Shown: positions 8,217 to 18,236, numbered from the stretch's first letter. The stretch: 64,000 nt of DNA from Apilactobacillus kunkeei (GCF_005930975.1 NZ_VBSE01000035.1:1-64000); one strand, 5' to 3'. Notes: generated from the letters alone by a model not told the origin. Made by a program: numbers and translations.

Positions 8217-10090
8217 ATCTTTCTCCTCTTTTTTAATTTCCAATTCACATAACAATCTGAAAATGGGATTTTAATACCTATTATTTCGTAAATAAACCCT
8301 GAAAACCAAGAGCTTTGAAGGTCATCATTGAATACTCTGGGGTGAATTAAATAATACCAAAAATTTCTATAATGCAAAAATTCATTACGAATGTCATTTT
8401 TTTTGTGAATACTTGAAAACATATTAATATCTTTTTTCCTAGGTCGTAACCCAAAATGAATTAACCTAGATGATCCCTCTTCTGAACTAATGTCTATATA
8501 ATCAAAAAGAGATGATGTCTTATAATCTTTTACAAAAGCTAATGCACCCTCATGAATTTTACTTAAGCATGAAAAAGAAAGCGTTTCTGATTCATATTCT
8601 TTATTTTTATATAAAGGTAAAATAACGCCATTACTATCTATAAATTTTATTAATGATCCTTTGTCATATCTACTAAATAACATTTCAAGTATCCCAATAA
8701 ACGTTCTAATCTCATATTGTCTTTTTAAATTAATATTTTGATCAAAAAGGAACCCTTTCATTTTTTGTGCTCCACTGTATGGTGTCTCATCATTCACACC
8801 CAGATAGTAACCGTTTATTTTCTTTTCTACAATGGATTGCAATGCATTCTGCATATTTCCAAACCATCCTATATCAACAATCGCACTGTTTTCATCCACT
8901 TTGTTTCTATATAAATAATCTTTCATTAATGCATTTTCTTTTTTAGAATTTTTTTTAGCAAAGTTAAATAAATCAATTATATAATTTCTTTCCAAATCTT
9001 TAGATAAAATTTCATCTATGTCTTTGTATTTTTTATTCATATCCAAATCTTCCGGTATTGGAATACTATCATTAATAGATATACCCATTTTATGTGCAAC
9101 ATATGGGATCGTTATATAATTACTAGTAAAAGTATGGTCAAAAAAACTTTTAACATTTTTATATTTAAACAAACTTGGAATTGTATAAGCCCTTCTAGAT
9201 GCAAGCAAATATTGAATTTTTCTATCCGAATATAATATCTCGTAAGCATCTTTCATTATTTTTCCATCTCTAGCAAGAAAAAATAGTTTACCAACACCAT
9301 TCTTTTCTATTTCACCATTTAACCATTTTGAAAATGATAAAAGTAATGGTCCTAAACATTCATACCCAAAATCATGATAATAATCCCCATTCAAGCCATT
9401 ATTTATAAAATTGGAGATAATGTCATTATCTTTCCTACTAGAGAATGATAATTTATAATTATCTTTTTTTATGTAAAATGGATTGATTTTATTTTTTTTT
9501 GCATTTAAAATATCCGATTTGAAATTATCACCAATGTGAAGTTTCTTTTCATTAGGGAATTCCTTGTTAATTAACTCAAAAAGTTGTCCACTTGATTTAG
9601 TTAATTGCATATCACTAGATAAAAATAATTTGTCATAATTTTTAAATCCGTTACTTTTAAGAATGTTTTCTATAGTTTTTTTGGGAAGATACATATCAGA
9701 CGTTATTATGACTTTTTTATTTAAATAAATTGATAAATCATAATATTTTTTTAAATCAACATTCCTCTTACAAAATTTTTCTTCAAATTCACATTCTAAT
9801 TTTATTAATCTTTCTTTTTCTTCACTATTAAAACCTTCAATATTTTCATAAATATCTTCTATTGTAATTTCATTTCTACTAGATTTTTGTCTAGCTACAT
9901 TTTCAGCATTTACTCTAACTTTTCTGAAGTTACTATTTCTTTCGAAAGGTTTATTTAAAAACTTGCTTATTACAAAATCAAAAGTATCATGTGGATTTGG
10001 TACATCTCTTTTTATAAGAGTGTCGAAGATATCAAAAGAAATAACATTGTTCTTATTTATATAGTCATTTAGTTTTGAAATTTTTTTCAT
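8213..10090 (-). CDS. Large HAD-superfamily protein of capsule loci (COG5610-like)
   Basis: This 625-residue protein begins with a HAD phosphatase-like core: DIFDTL at 20-25 (nucleophile Asp20), TSDMYLPKK as motif II region, and GDNFKSD as motif IV. A long C-terminal region of unknown fold follows. Large HAD proteins of this sort recur in capsule and teichoic-acid-like clusters, where they may transfer or remove phosphate-linked groups; the activity is not established. Its stop overlaps the next gene's start, and its own ATG directly follows the polymerase stop codon, so the three genes look coupled. Confidence 0.7.
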   Translation of the reverse strand: MKKISKLNDYINKNNVISFDIFDTLIKRDVPNPHDTFDFVISKFLNKPFERNSNFRKVRVNAENVARQKSSRNEITIEDIYENIEGFNSEEKERLIKLECEFEEKFCKRNVDLKKYYDLSIYLNKKVIITSDMYLPKKTIENILKSNGFKNYDKLFLSSDMQLTKSSGQLFELINKEFPNEKKLHIGDNFKSDILNAKKNKINPFYIKKDNYKLSFSSRKDNDIISNFINNGLNGDYYHDFGYECLGPLLLSFSKWLNGEIEKNGVGKLFFLARDGKIMKDAYEILYSDRKIQYLLASRRAYTIPSLFKYKNVKSFFDHTFTSNYITIPYVAHKMGISINDSIPIPEDLDMNKKYKDIDEILSKDLERNYIIDLFNFAKKNSKKENALMKDYLYRNKVDENSAIVDIGWFGNMQNALQSIVEKKINGYYLGVNDETPYSGAQKMKGFLFDQNINLKRQYEIRTFIGILEMLFSRYDKGSLIKFIDSNGVILPLYKNKEYESETLSFSCLSKIHEGALAFVKDYKTSSLFDYIDISSEEGSSRLIHFGLRPRKKDINMFSSIHKKNDIRNEFLHYRNFWYYLIHPRVFNDDLQSSWFSGFIYEIIGIKIPFSDCYVNWKLKKRRKI

Positions 10091-11386
10091 TTATTCCCCT
10101 CTATTTTGTACTTTATAATCCAAAAACCTAGCTATTAAAAATATTAATAAAAGATTCTCATATAGACCAACAGATAAAAGATTCCATACAATGTTTTCTG
10201 AGTAGGGAGAAAAAACAAGGGTATATGTAATATAAAAATAACATATTACAGAAACTTTTATTCCACTAAGTTTAATTGATTTAACTTTTTCAAACATATA
10301 CCCAAATATGGCTCCAAATATTGAAGACATTATCATAACTCCTTCGTATCCAAAATCATAAAAATATGATAATAAACATGAATATACATTTCCTATTCCT
10401 ATTCCATTAACGTAACCATATGGATAAGATCTGTTATATGAAAAATCAAGTACTCCTATTTTTTTTAAAAGATTGTATACATTAGCAAAAGTTTGATAGC
10501 CTGGTGCATTACTATTCAATATAAATGGATTTCTTATATAATTATCAAATAGGGAAATACCTCCCCCATAATAGTAAACAAACGATAATTGATTATATTG
10601 ACCACGTCCTATTATAGTTCCCAAATATTGAAACACGTAAAAAACTAATACTAATATAAAAGAAGTTATAAAAAAAGATTTACCTAATTTACCATTATGA
10701 TAATATTCAAAATGTATATATAACACCAACGAAAATAGTATGATACTTACATCTGTGAATCTTGATGAACTCATTATAGGTAATGGCAAACTGGCAACAG
10801 AAGATAAAAAAAGTATAAAGTTTCTTTTTTTATCTTTCTTTTTTGAAAAAATATTATTTATAAATACATAAATAGACACATAAGATATCATTACCGACAC
10901 ATTAGACAGCATACTAACCCATGATGGAAATGGGCTTTTTTCTGACAAACTATATCCTCTATAAACTGATAGATTATCAGATGTAAAGCTACCGATATAT
11001 TTGTGAAATTCATAAGCAAATATTATTAGTGCTAACAACTGTATACATAAAAGAAAAATGATTTTCCAATATTTTAAATCCAAATGATAAATTTTTTTAT
11101 TCTTTGAATAACTTTTATTTGGAATGTAATTATTAAAAAGATCACTCTTCACAATAATTGATGAAACCCATGAGAATATTAAAAATAATGAAACGAATAT
11201 AACAATAATCCACATTGTTTCATTTGTTATATCACTATTTAAAACATTCATAATAATAGTGTTACAAATAGCTGCAACTAAGAAACTCAATATAAGTATA
11301 TTTGATGGAAAAATTATATTCCTATTAACTATTAGTGAAACTAAGAATATACAAAAGAGTAAAAAGGTTAATTCTAAAGATATCAA
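10091..11386 (-). CDS. Oligosaccharide repeat-unit polymerase, Wzy-like
   Basis: A 431-residue integral membrane protein with about 10-12 helices and a large polar loop near residues 250-320 rich in Tyr and Gly. This is the usual layout of Wzy polymerases that join lipid-linked repeats outside the membrane. Sequence in this class is poorly conserved, so the call rests on topology and position between glycosyltransferase genes and a flippase gene in one locus. It ends directly at the start of the HAD gene. Confidence 0.75.
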   Translation of the reverse strand: MISLELTFLLFCIFLVSLIVNRNIIFPSNILILSFLVAAICNTIIMNVLNSDITNETMWIIVIFVSLFLIFSWVSSIIVKSDLFNNYIPNKSYSKNKKIYHLDLKYWKIIFLLCIQLLALIIFAYEFHKYIGSFTSDNLSVYRGYSLSEKSPFPSWVSMLSNVSVMISYVSIYVFINNIFSKKKDKKRNFILFLSSVASLPLPIMSSSRFTDVSIILFSLVLYIHFEYYHNGKLGKSFFITSFILVLVFYVFQYLGTIIGRGQYNQLSFVYYYGGGISLFDNYIRNPFILNSNAPGYQTFANVYNLLKKIGVLDFSYNRSYPYGYVNGIGIGNVYSCLLSYFYDFGYEGVMIMSSIFGAIFGYMFEKVKSIKLSGIKVSVICYFYITYTLVFSPYSENIVWNLLSVGLYENLLLIFLIARFLDYKVQNRGE

Positions 11387-11423
11387 TATTAGTGCTCCTC
11401 ACTATTAGTATTAAGATTTTGAA

Positions 11424-12215
11424 TTATTTTTTATATTTTATATAGTTAATTAATGTCCTCATTCTTGTTGGAATTAAAAACTTAATTAATGGATATACAA
11501 TAAATAGATAATAACCATAAGATAATTTAAAGTCGTGAAAATACTCATTTAATAAATTAAATGCATGTATTCTATCAACCCATCTTATATTTTTTATGGA
11601 ATTTATATCTTTTGTATAAACTAATAAAGGTTCCTGAATATTTTGTCCAACGCAACCATTTTTATATAGTCTTAACCACAATTCATAATCTTCGACCCTA
11701 AGATGTTTTTTAGATTCAGAATACCCTCCGTATTTTTTAATAATAGAGGACTTAATTAATATACTAGGATGACAAAAGACACATGATTTTATTAAATCTA
11801 TCTTTGTCGGCTTCTCTGGATAAACTTTTTGTCCATATACTCCCAATTCATTTGAAAAAAAGTCAATGTTAGAACCAACAAAATCTGCCCCGGACAATTT
11901 CATATATTCTAATTCTTTTTCAAGTCTATTGCTACATGAGTAGTCATCATCGTCCATTCTCGCTATATATTCTCCAGACGATTCTTTTATGCACTTATTA
12001 AGTGATTTTTGTAATCCAATATTTTTTTTATTAATTATAATCTTTATTCTACTATCTATCTCAGAGTATCTCTTAATAATATTTAAAGTATCATCATCAG
12101 AATGATCATCACAAATGATAAATTCAAAATCTTTTAAAGATTGATTTAAAATAGATTCAATTGCTCTTTTTATTTTTTTTCCCCTATTATGGGTTGACAT
12201 TATGACTGATATCAT
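11424..12215 (-). CDS. Family 2 glycosyltransferase
   Basis: A GT-A fold enzyme of about 263 residues. It has the opening SVIMSTHNRGKKIKRAIESI, the nucleotide-sugar DDHSDD motif near 37-42 and the metal-binding RMDDDD motif near 90. It would add a sugar to the polysaccharide repeat unit on the cytoplasmic face. The ATG at 12215 is favoured over the preceding TTG because AGGGG lies eight bases upstream of it. It follows the GT4 gene by about 10 bp, so the two are cotranscribed. Donor sugar is not predictable. Confidence 0.88.
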   Translation of the reverse strand: MISVIMSTHNRGKKIKRAIESILNQSLKDFEFIICDDHSDDDTLNIIKRYSEIDSRIKIIINKKNIGLQKSLNKCIKESSGEYIARMDDDDYSCSNRLEKELEYMKLSGADFVGSNIDFFSNELGVYGQKVYPEKPTKIDLIKSCVFCHPSILIKSSIIKKYGGYSESKKHLRVEDYELWLRLYKNGCVGQNIQEPLLVYTKDINSIKNIRWVDRIHAFNLLNEYFHDFKLSYGYYLFIVYPLIKFLIPTRMRTLINYIKYKK

Positions 12216-12225
12216 CAAACTACCC

Positions 12226-13350
12226 CTATTTTTTTAGTAAGTTTTCATACAAATTATTATGCAGACTAATATTCTTTTCTATTTTGAAATCTCTTTCATA
12301 TAATTTCCTTGAAAGTTCACCCATCTGTCTTCTGATTTCAGGATTACTGAAAAGATAATTTAATGCTATATCAATATCAGAAACCGTATTATTAATACAG
12401 CATCCATTAGAGAAATCTTCGTAAAAGTTTTCAGGAACACCACAAGTATTAGTTGCTATTAAAGGTTTTGACATCGATAATCCTTCAATAAGGCTTATTG
12501 CAATAGCATCATAATTTGTAATCAATGCCACAACATCTGATTTAAAATAATATTCGTCTACGTTATTCACCATTCCAGTGAATTCTATGAATTTCTCCAT
12601 ATTATGATTTTTTACGTACTCTTTGCACTCATTTAACTTTGGCCCATCACCAAGAAGGTATAATTTAAACTGATTTTTTTCACGGTATCTATTTATAAAC
12701 TTTTCAAATCCCTTTATTAAGAGTAATTGATTTTTTTGTTCCCAAAACCTTGCTGACATTGTGACTGTAAAGGATCCATCTTTGGGGCGGATTTTGTTAT
12801 GTGATAACCCAAAATCTCTAGATGCATTTTTAATTACAATAGCCTGATTATCTTTTTTAAATATACTATATTTATCCGCTATTTTTTTTTCATAATTTGA
12901 AACACAAATTATTGCATCGGTACAATATGATAAAATCTTTTCAATAATTATTGCCGGCCATTTATACTTTTTACTAGTACCAGGCTCAAATGCCCAACCA
13001 TGTGCGTTATAAACAATTTTACTTTTCAAAAACAAAGATCCAATTCTACCTATTAATCCAGCCATTATACAATTCAAATGAATTATATTAGGTTTAAGAT
13101 CTTTAACTAATTTTCTAAATTTAAAAATAGATTTTAGGATACTTAATGGTTTGATTTCTCTCTGCATCGTATCTAAAAAAATTATTTTCACTTCAGGTAT
13201 ATTTTTCTGTACATTGTTTGTAAGTTCACCTTGATTGCCTACTACTAAATAAACTTCGTTACCTAAGTTCACCTGTTCTTTAATAATAGGCATTAAATAT
13301 GTGGCTACTCCACCCCAAACTCCAAGAGTGTTGACATACATTATTCTCAT
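12226..13350 (-). CDS. Family 4 glycosyltransferase
   Basis: A 374-residue GT-B retaining glycosyltransferase. The N-terminal domain begins with a GGVATYL loop, and the C-terminal domain carries the donor-site region EGLSMSKPLIATNTCGVPE, with the Glu of the EX7E motif at its start. It probably builds the exopolysaccharide repeat unit at the inner face of the membrane. It sits between the PHP phosphatase and a GT2 gene in one direction and with short gaps, consistent with an operon. Confidence 0.9.
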   Translation of the reverse strand: MRIMYVNTLGVWGGVATYLMPIIKEQVNLGNEVYLVVGNQGELTNNVQKNIPEVKIIFLDTMQREIKPLSILKSIFKFRKLVKDLKPNIIHLNCIMAGLIGRIGSLFLKSKIVYNAHGWAFEPGTSKKYKWPAIIIEKILSYCTDAIICVSNYEKKIADKYSIFKKDNQAIVIKNASRDFGLSHNKIRPKDGSFTVTMSARFWEQKNQLLLIKGFEKFINRYREKNQFKLYLLGDGPKLNECKEYVKNHNMEKFIEFTGMVNNVDEYYFKSDVVALITNYDAIAISLIEGLSMSKPLIATNTCGVPENFYEDFSNGCCINNTVSDIDIALNYLFSNPEIRRQMGELSRKLYERDFKIEKNISLHNNLYENLLKK

Positions 13351-13412
13351 TTTTTCTATCCTAACTTGTAAGTTTTATTCAACTTATCATAATCCACAAT
13401 ATCTTAATGTCT

Positions 13413-14198
13413 TTAGAAGATATTTCTCAAAAAATCTGAAAATCTTTTTTTATTTTTAATTCTATCTATATCACCAATACTTACATTATCTCCATTCCAA
13501 ATTAACTCAGAATTTCTTTTATATTCATTAACAACAGAACTACCATATTTATTTTCTAATCTTGAAAAAGCTTCATCCATCATAAAACGTCGTCCCTTTA
13601 AGTTATGAGCATCAGAAGAAAAAACAAATCCTAAATTTGCTTCAACAATTTCATCCGTAAATTTTTGAATTCTTTTTCCAAATCCACCTGTAAAGCTTGT
13701 AGCTGTTATTTGAGTTAAACACCCCTGCGATACCAAATCATATAGCATAGAAGGTTTTTTTTGAAAACCCATGTTTCTTTCAGGATGCACAATTATTGGT
13801 GTTATTCCTCTAAGTTTCAGCTCAAAAATTATATCATTAGAATATTTTGGAATACCGCCATGTGGAAATTCAAACATAATATATCTTTTTGTATTTTTAT
13901 CTGGATATAGGATGTCATCATTCTCTATTTGATTTATTAATTCACCGTTAATATGAATTTCTTGTCCAGCTCTAAGCTCAATATCAATTCCATTATCAAT
14001 GAATATTCTCTGCAAATTTTTGACAGCTGGGACAATGTCTTTTTTATGATTAACATATTCCCCATCCATATAATGAGGCGTCAAAAGAATTTTATTAATA
14101 CCTTCCCTTTTTGCTTCTATGCCCATTTCTAATGCTTCAATAATTGTATTTGCGCCATCATCAACAAATGGAAGCATGTGGCAATGTAAGTCAATCAT
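13413..14198 (-). CDS. PHP-type tyrosine-protein phosphatase (CpsB/YwqE family)
   Basis: A metal-dependent phosphatase that dephosphorylates the neighbouring BY-kinase and so controls polysaccharide chain assembly. Numbered from the chosen start, MIDLHCHMLPFVDDGA gives the metal ligands His5 and His7. Later family motifs LTPHY, HPERN and SSDAHN are present. The ATG at 14198 is preferred over the GTG 12 bases upstream because AGGTGGG sits seven bases before it. It lies directly downstream of the kinase gene, the standard Gram-positive arrangement. Confidence 0.92.
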   Translation of the reverse strand: MIDLHCHMLPFVDDGANTIIEALEMGIEAKREGINKILLTPHYMDGEYVNHKKDIVPAVKNLQRIFIDNGIDIELRAGQEIHINGELINQIENDDILYPDKNTKRYIMFEFPHGGIPKYSNDIIFELKLRGITPIIVHPERNMGFQKKPSMLYDLVSQGCLTQITATSFTGGFGKRIQKFTDEIVEANLGFVFSSDAHNLKGRRFMMDEAFSRLENKYGSSVVNEYKRNSELIWNGDNVSIGDIDRIKNKKRFSDFLRNIF

Positions 14199-14210
14199 TT
14201 TATTTCCCAC

Positions 14211-14927
14211 CTATTTTGAATAGTAATAATAATAATTATCAGTTAAATCATCCTCAGACATATTCATAACAGCACCAATAATGTTAGCGTTTATTTTCTT
14301 AAGCTGCTCAACTGCTAATTTTGTCCTCTTTTTTTCAGCAACTCCTTGTGGAACTACAAAAATTGTTCCATCAACTATTGTAGAAACAATGGAAGCATCA
14401 GTCATGGTATTGACTGGAGGAACATCAATAATGACTAAGTCATTTGGTTGATTATACTTATGAACAATATCTTCCAGTCTTCTATTGCCCAATAGTGTAG
14501 AAGCATTAGGAGGAATTGGTCCACTTGTTATCACATTTAAGTTATCAATAGTTGTGTACTTTATTGCATCCTCTATTTTAGAATGACCTGAGAGAATTGT
14601 AGATAAACCCTCTCTGTTACTCAAATTGAAAGTTTTATGTGCAGTTGGCTTTCTCATATCAGCATCCACTAAAATAACATTACGCCCTTGCTTAGCATAT
14701 GTGACAGCCAAATTAGAACCAAACGTCGATTTTCCTTCGGAAGGATCACCAGAAGTAATCATTAGACTTTTTATATTATCGTTAACATTCGTAAAGGATA
14801 TATTAGTCATTACAGTTCTAAATTGTTCAGCAATATCTGAAGTTGGATATAAATCTGACACTAAGTTCACGCCGTACTTAGTACTGTCATTATTTAATTT
14901 TTTTGCTTTATTCTTAGAAGTCTTCAT
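14211..14927 (-). CDS. Bacterial tyrosine kinase, CpsD/Wze family
   Basis: The cytoplasmic BY-kinase half of the Wzz/Wze control module of polysaccharide synthesis. It has Walker A SGDPSEGKST (59-68, Lys66), Walker A' ILVDAD (85-90), an IIDVPP Walker B and a C-terminal run of five tyrosines (232-236), the usual autophosphorylation cluster. Length 238 is normal. It has a strong ribosome site (AAAGGGGGAG). The membrane activator is encoded immediately upstream and the opposing phosphatase immediately downstream. Confidence 0.95.
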   Translation of the reverse strand: MKTSKNKAKKLNNDSTKYGVNLVSDLYPTSDIAEQFRTVMTNISFTNVNDNIKSLMITSGDPSEGKSTFGSNLAVTYAKQGRNVILVDADMRKPTAHKTFNLSNREGLSTILSGHSKIEDAIKYTTIDNLNVITSGPIPPNASTLLGNRRLEDIVHKYNQPNDLVIIDVPPVNTMTDASIVSTIVDGTIFVVPQGVAEKKRTKLAVEQLKKINANIIGAVMNMSEDDLTDNYYYYYSK

Positions 14928-14943
14928 AAATAGCTCCCCCTTT

Positions 14944-15660
14944 TCACTTTCTTTTTATTTGTTTTTTTATATTTTTCATATCAATATCACTTATTACACC
15001 AAGATCAACTAACCCCAACTCGTTTTCTATAAAACTTCTATCTTGGATTGTTTTATCATTGTGCTCCTTAAATAAAGATAAGAACATTCCGACAATTATC
15101 CCAACAATAAATCCAATTATCACACTCAAGCCTTTTTTTGGCGAGATTGCTTGATTAGATTCATGGGCTTTTGAAATAATAGAAACATTGTTAACATTCA
15201 TAATATTCTTTATTTTATCTTTAAAAACCTTCGCCGTTTCATTTGCAATTCTAGCTGCATTTTTAGCATTGTGAGATATAACATTAATATTTATAACTTG
15301 AGAACTAGTATCAGTTGTAACGCTTAAAGAACTGTCTTTATAGTTACCATTTCCTACTTTTTTCCTTACTGAATCACCAACAGTTTGGCTATTTAGAACA
15401 CTTTTATATGTATTCACTAACTGCAAATCAGTTGTTTGAACTTGTTGCTGTTCAGTAACCTGAGCATCTTTATCAAGTTTTTGATTAACAATAATCTCTG
15501 AACTAGCTTGGTATTTAGGTTTAACAACATAAAGAACGGCCACTGTAAAAATTCCTGTAAATATGATTGTTGTTGTTATAATTAATTTTAAATGTTTTAT
15601 AAATATACGAATAGTCTTGCTGATTTCTTCTAAAGAACTCATGCTTCCCTTATTCTCCAT
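14944..15660 (-). CDS. Wzz-like chain-length modulator / BY-kinase activator (CpsC/YwqC family)
   Basis: A membrane adaptor with two helices (about 29-51 and about 175-195) flanking an extracellular Wzz domain. It is expected to activate the CpsD-type kinase through its C-terminal cytosolic tail. The 238-residue ATG start at 15660 is chosen over a GTG 12 bases upstream, which abuts the AAAGG ribosome site. Proline/glycine-rich ISPKKGLS before the second helix is typical of Wzz proteins. An extended -10 (TG-N-TATAAT) about 45 bp upstream suggests that a transcript starts here. Confidence 0.92.
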   Translation of the reverse strand: MENKGSMSSLEEISKTIRIFIKHLKLIITTTIIFTGIFTVAVLYVVKPKYQASSEIIVNQKLDKDAQVTEQQQVQTTDLQLVNTYKSVLNSQTVGDSVRKKVGNGNYKDSSLSVTTDTSSQVININVISHNAKNAARIANETAKVFKDKIKNIMNVNNVSIISKAHESNQAISPKKGLSVIIGFIVGIIVGMFLSLFKEHNDKTIQDRSFIENELGLVDLGVISDIDMKNIKKQIKRK

Positions 15661-15702
15661 AGCGTTGAACACCTTTCAATTTTATTATTTTTAATCTTAG
15701 TA

Positions 15703-15711
15703 ATTATATCA
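15703..15711 (-). promoter_or_regulatory. Extended -10 promoter of the Wzz-kinase-phosphatase operon
   Basis: On the minus strand TATAAT (15703-15708) is preceded by TG with one base between, an extended -10 that can work without a good -35. It lies about 45 bp upstream of the Wzz-like start. Confidence 0.5.
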
Positions 15712-15856
15712 TCTATCCAATTCTAAAAAGGTTAATTATTAAAATATAAGTATAACTTAATTAATAATTCATTGTGTTGTTACTAGTGTAAAATTAGTCA
15801 AAACATACATATAAAAGTGAGACGTTATTGTCGTGCTTTTATATTACTTTATACAA

Positions 15857-17212
15857 TTATTTAACATAAAAAACATTTTTTCTATGAACTGCATTTGGAA
15901 CACCATTGTCAATATCTGCTCTTTTCTTATCATTTACAATAGTTTTCCTTCCTTCATGATGAATAAACATACTATATTGAACATCATAGTTCAACATAGA
16001 ATGATTTATGTCATACGGCTTAATATAGTTCTTTACGTAACTGATATTAACATCTTTACCTTTTTGTTCAGATAGCATTCTGTCATTCTTATAAATCATT
16101 GCAGATATTGGAACAACTCTAACAACTTCATGTACAAAAGAAACTATTGAAAATGCAGGAATCCCAAAAACAAGAACAAAACAAATTATCTTGTTTGCTA
16201 CCTTGTTGTTAATAATGATATCTTTTTTTGAAATTTTATTAAAACAGTAGGAATATGAAATTAACTCAATGATTATTAATGATGGATAAATATATCTAAA
16301 TAAAAATATTGGATCTTTAATTAAAGAGTACAATGATGTTGTACCTAGAACAATTAAATTAGTGTATATAATGATTAACAAATCAACCTTCTTTGTATCA
16401 CTTAATTCCCTATACAATTTAACACAAGGCCAGCAAAATAATATAATTAGACCCGCAGCAAATAAAGCTTCAAGAGCGAATTTATAAAATGGTTGACTAT
16501 ATGGTAGATCTCTAAATTGTTTTGTCATTCCATATAATACCCAAGGAACATATGATAGCATTACAAAGAATCCACATATAAGTATGTATATTGATTTCTT
16601 ATATTCTTTACTTCTAAAGAAGACAATAAGATAAGATATCAATAATATTCCAACCATAAATGCTGAATAATAATGCGTATATGATGCACAAACAGCTGAT
16701 ATATAAGTCAAAATCAAGTTATTAATCCTATGAAATGTCTTAAATCTTAACAAATAATAAAACGTCATAGCTACAAACATAGACGCCATTGAATACATAC
16801 GGATATTCATCAAAGTAGATAAATTCATATTATCTATTCCAATGACATTTGGAATAATTAGAAATAAAGCAAGAGAAAAGCCCCATTTTATTTTAATTTC
16901 AAAATAATTAATAATTTTCTTTATATATACAAAAGCTATCAATGAAGTTATTAGCGAAAATACTCTGGACAATATCATTTTTTGTATAAAGTCACCATGA
17001 AATGGTGATAAAAATACCTTTAAAAAAATATAGTATAGTGGTGGATGCACATCAATTGAATCCCAATATAATAAGTCTTTAAAATTATAATTAACTAAAT
17101 TCAACGAAAAATTTTCATCTACTGAAAACCATAATTTCATGTAGGCAACAGATATTAAAATCAAAAAGCATATCGACAAACAATTAATATGCTTTTTTAC
17201 AAATACCTTCAC
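15857..17212 (-). CDS. GT39-like (GT-C) membrane glycosyltransferase, copy 1
   Basis: A multi-helix membrane protein of about 451 residues resembling polyprenol-sugar-dependent glycosyltransferases of the GT39/ArnT superfamily. It has an acidic DE pair in the first extracellular loop (near 32-33) and the motif DVHPPLYY shortly after it, shared with the proteins at 20727-22094 and 24415-25758. The GTG at 17212 is chosen because AGGAG lies eight bases upstream. This makes the length match the paralogues; a longer reading adds 14 residues. It lies inside the exopolysaccharide locus and may decorate the polymer or a wall glycopolymer. Donor and acceptor unknown. Confidence 0.8.
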   Translation of the reverse strand: MKVFVKKHINCLSICFLILISVAYMKLWFSVDENFSLNLVNYNFKDLLYWDSIDVHPPLYYIFLKVFLSPFHGDFIQKMILSRVFSLITSLIAFVYIKKIINYFEIKIKWGFSLALFLIIPNVIGIDNMNLSTLMNIRMYSMASMFVAMTFYYLLRFKTFHRINNLILTYISAVCASYTHYYSAFMVGILLISYLIVFFRSKEYKKSIYILICGFFVMLSYVPWVLYGMTKQFRDLPYSQPFYKFALEALFAAGLIILFCWPCVKLYRELSDTKKVDLLIIIYTNLIVLGTTSLYSLIKDPIFLFRYIYPSLIIIELISYSYCFNKISKKDIIINNKVANKIICFVLVFGIPAFSIVSFVHEVVRVVPISAMIYKNDRMLSEQKGKDVNISYVKNYIKPYDINHSMLNYDVQYSMFIHHEGRKTIVNDKKRADIDNGVPNAVHRKNVFYVK

Positions 17213-17331
17213 AGAAATCACTCCTAAAAATATAATTTTTAAAATATAATACACAAAATATTAGTCAAAGATGTAACAGGAAAACTAGAACAATATATGT
17301 ATATATAAAGTCTTAAATAATTTCAATTTAA

Positions 17332-17370
17332 TGATTGATCATCAATCAACAAATAAATGATGCATCATTT
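17332..17370. repeat. Two adjacent palindromes before the GT39-like gene
   Basis: TGATTGATCATCAATCA (17332-17348) and AAATGATGCATCATTT (17355-17370) are perfect palindromes six bases apart. They lie in the 226-bp gap between the priming transferase and the GT39-like gene. Both share a TGAT core. They could be protein-binding sites; neither has a T-run that would make a terminator. Confidence 0.5.
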
Positions 17371-17438
17371 GTAATTACATATAGAAAAACTATTATAACT
17401 TTCTTGTTAACATTAACCTAAAAATTAAATTGTCTATT

Positions 17439-18077
17439 TCAATATGCGTTATTAGGGCATATCATAATCCATACAGTTTTTAGACATATTTTAATATCCA
17501 AAAACAATCCTGCATGTTGAATGTAATCTAAATCTAAATCCACCATTTCAGAAAAACTCAATGCATTTCTACCACTAACTTGCCATAATCCAGTGCAACC
17601 GGGCTTAATAATTAGTCTTTGTAAATCATGTTCACTATATCTTGCAACTTCTTCCGGTAAGGGAGGACGCGGTCCTACTAAAGACATGTCACCTAATAAT
17701 ACATTTAAAAGTTGTGGTAACTCATCTATACTGTGTTTCCTTATAAACTTTCCAACTTTAGTAACTCTTGGATCCTCTTTTATTTTAAACATGGCACCAG
17801 AAATTTCATTCAGTTCGTTCAATTCTTTACTTTTTTCGTCTGCATTAATAATCATGGATCTAAATTTAAAAATGTAAAAACATTTCCCATTAAGTCCAAC
17901 ACGCGTTTGTGTATAAAAGATAGGTCCCCTATCATCTATCTTTATAGCTAATATAGTCGGTATAGTTATAGGTAGTGTGATTATTAAACCAATTAGACTG
18001 ATTAATATATCAAATAATCTTTTAACAAAGAAATAAAGTTTTCTATTACGAACAAAAACATAATTTATTTTTTGCAA
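17439..18077 (-). CDS. Priming undecaprenyl-phosphate sugar-phosphate transferase
   Basis: This enzyme starts each repeat unit by moving a sugar-1-phosphate from a nucleotide sugar to undecaprenyl phosphate at the membrane. One membrane anchor (LFDILISLIGLIITLPITIP) is followed by the catalytic domain with GPIFYTQTRVG, FKFRSM, KHSIDELPQLLNVL and GPRPPLPEEV, the standard short polyisoprenyl-phosphate hexose-1-phosphate transferase motifs. The TTG at 18077 is chosen because AGAGGAAGG sits just upstream. This gives 212 residues; a longer reading would begin 51 bases earlier without a ribosome site. Confidence 0.93.
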   Translation of the reverse strand: MQKINYVFVRNRKLYFFVKRLFDILISLIGLIITLPITIPTILAIKIDDRGPIFYTQTRVGLNGKCFYIFKFRSMIINADEKSKELNELNEISGAMFKIKEDPRVTKVGKFIRKHSIDELPQLLNVLLGDMSLVGPRPPLPEEVARYSEHDLQRLIIKPGCTGLWQVSGRNALSFSEMVDLDLDYIQHAGLFLDIKICLKTVWIMICPNNAY

Positions 18078-18236
18078 GTCTACCTTCCTCTCACTTTCCA
18101 ATAAAAAAATAATGAAAATATTTTTCAAGACAACATTAACGAATTATATCATCATATTTATGACTCCAAAAGAAGCGTATCCAAATATAATCTATATATA
18201 ATCAAACGTTAAAAAAATTCTCAAAATTGTATTTAA

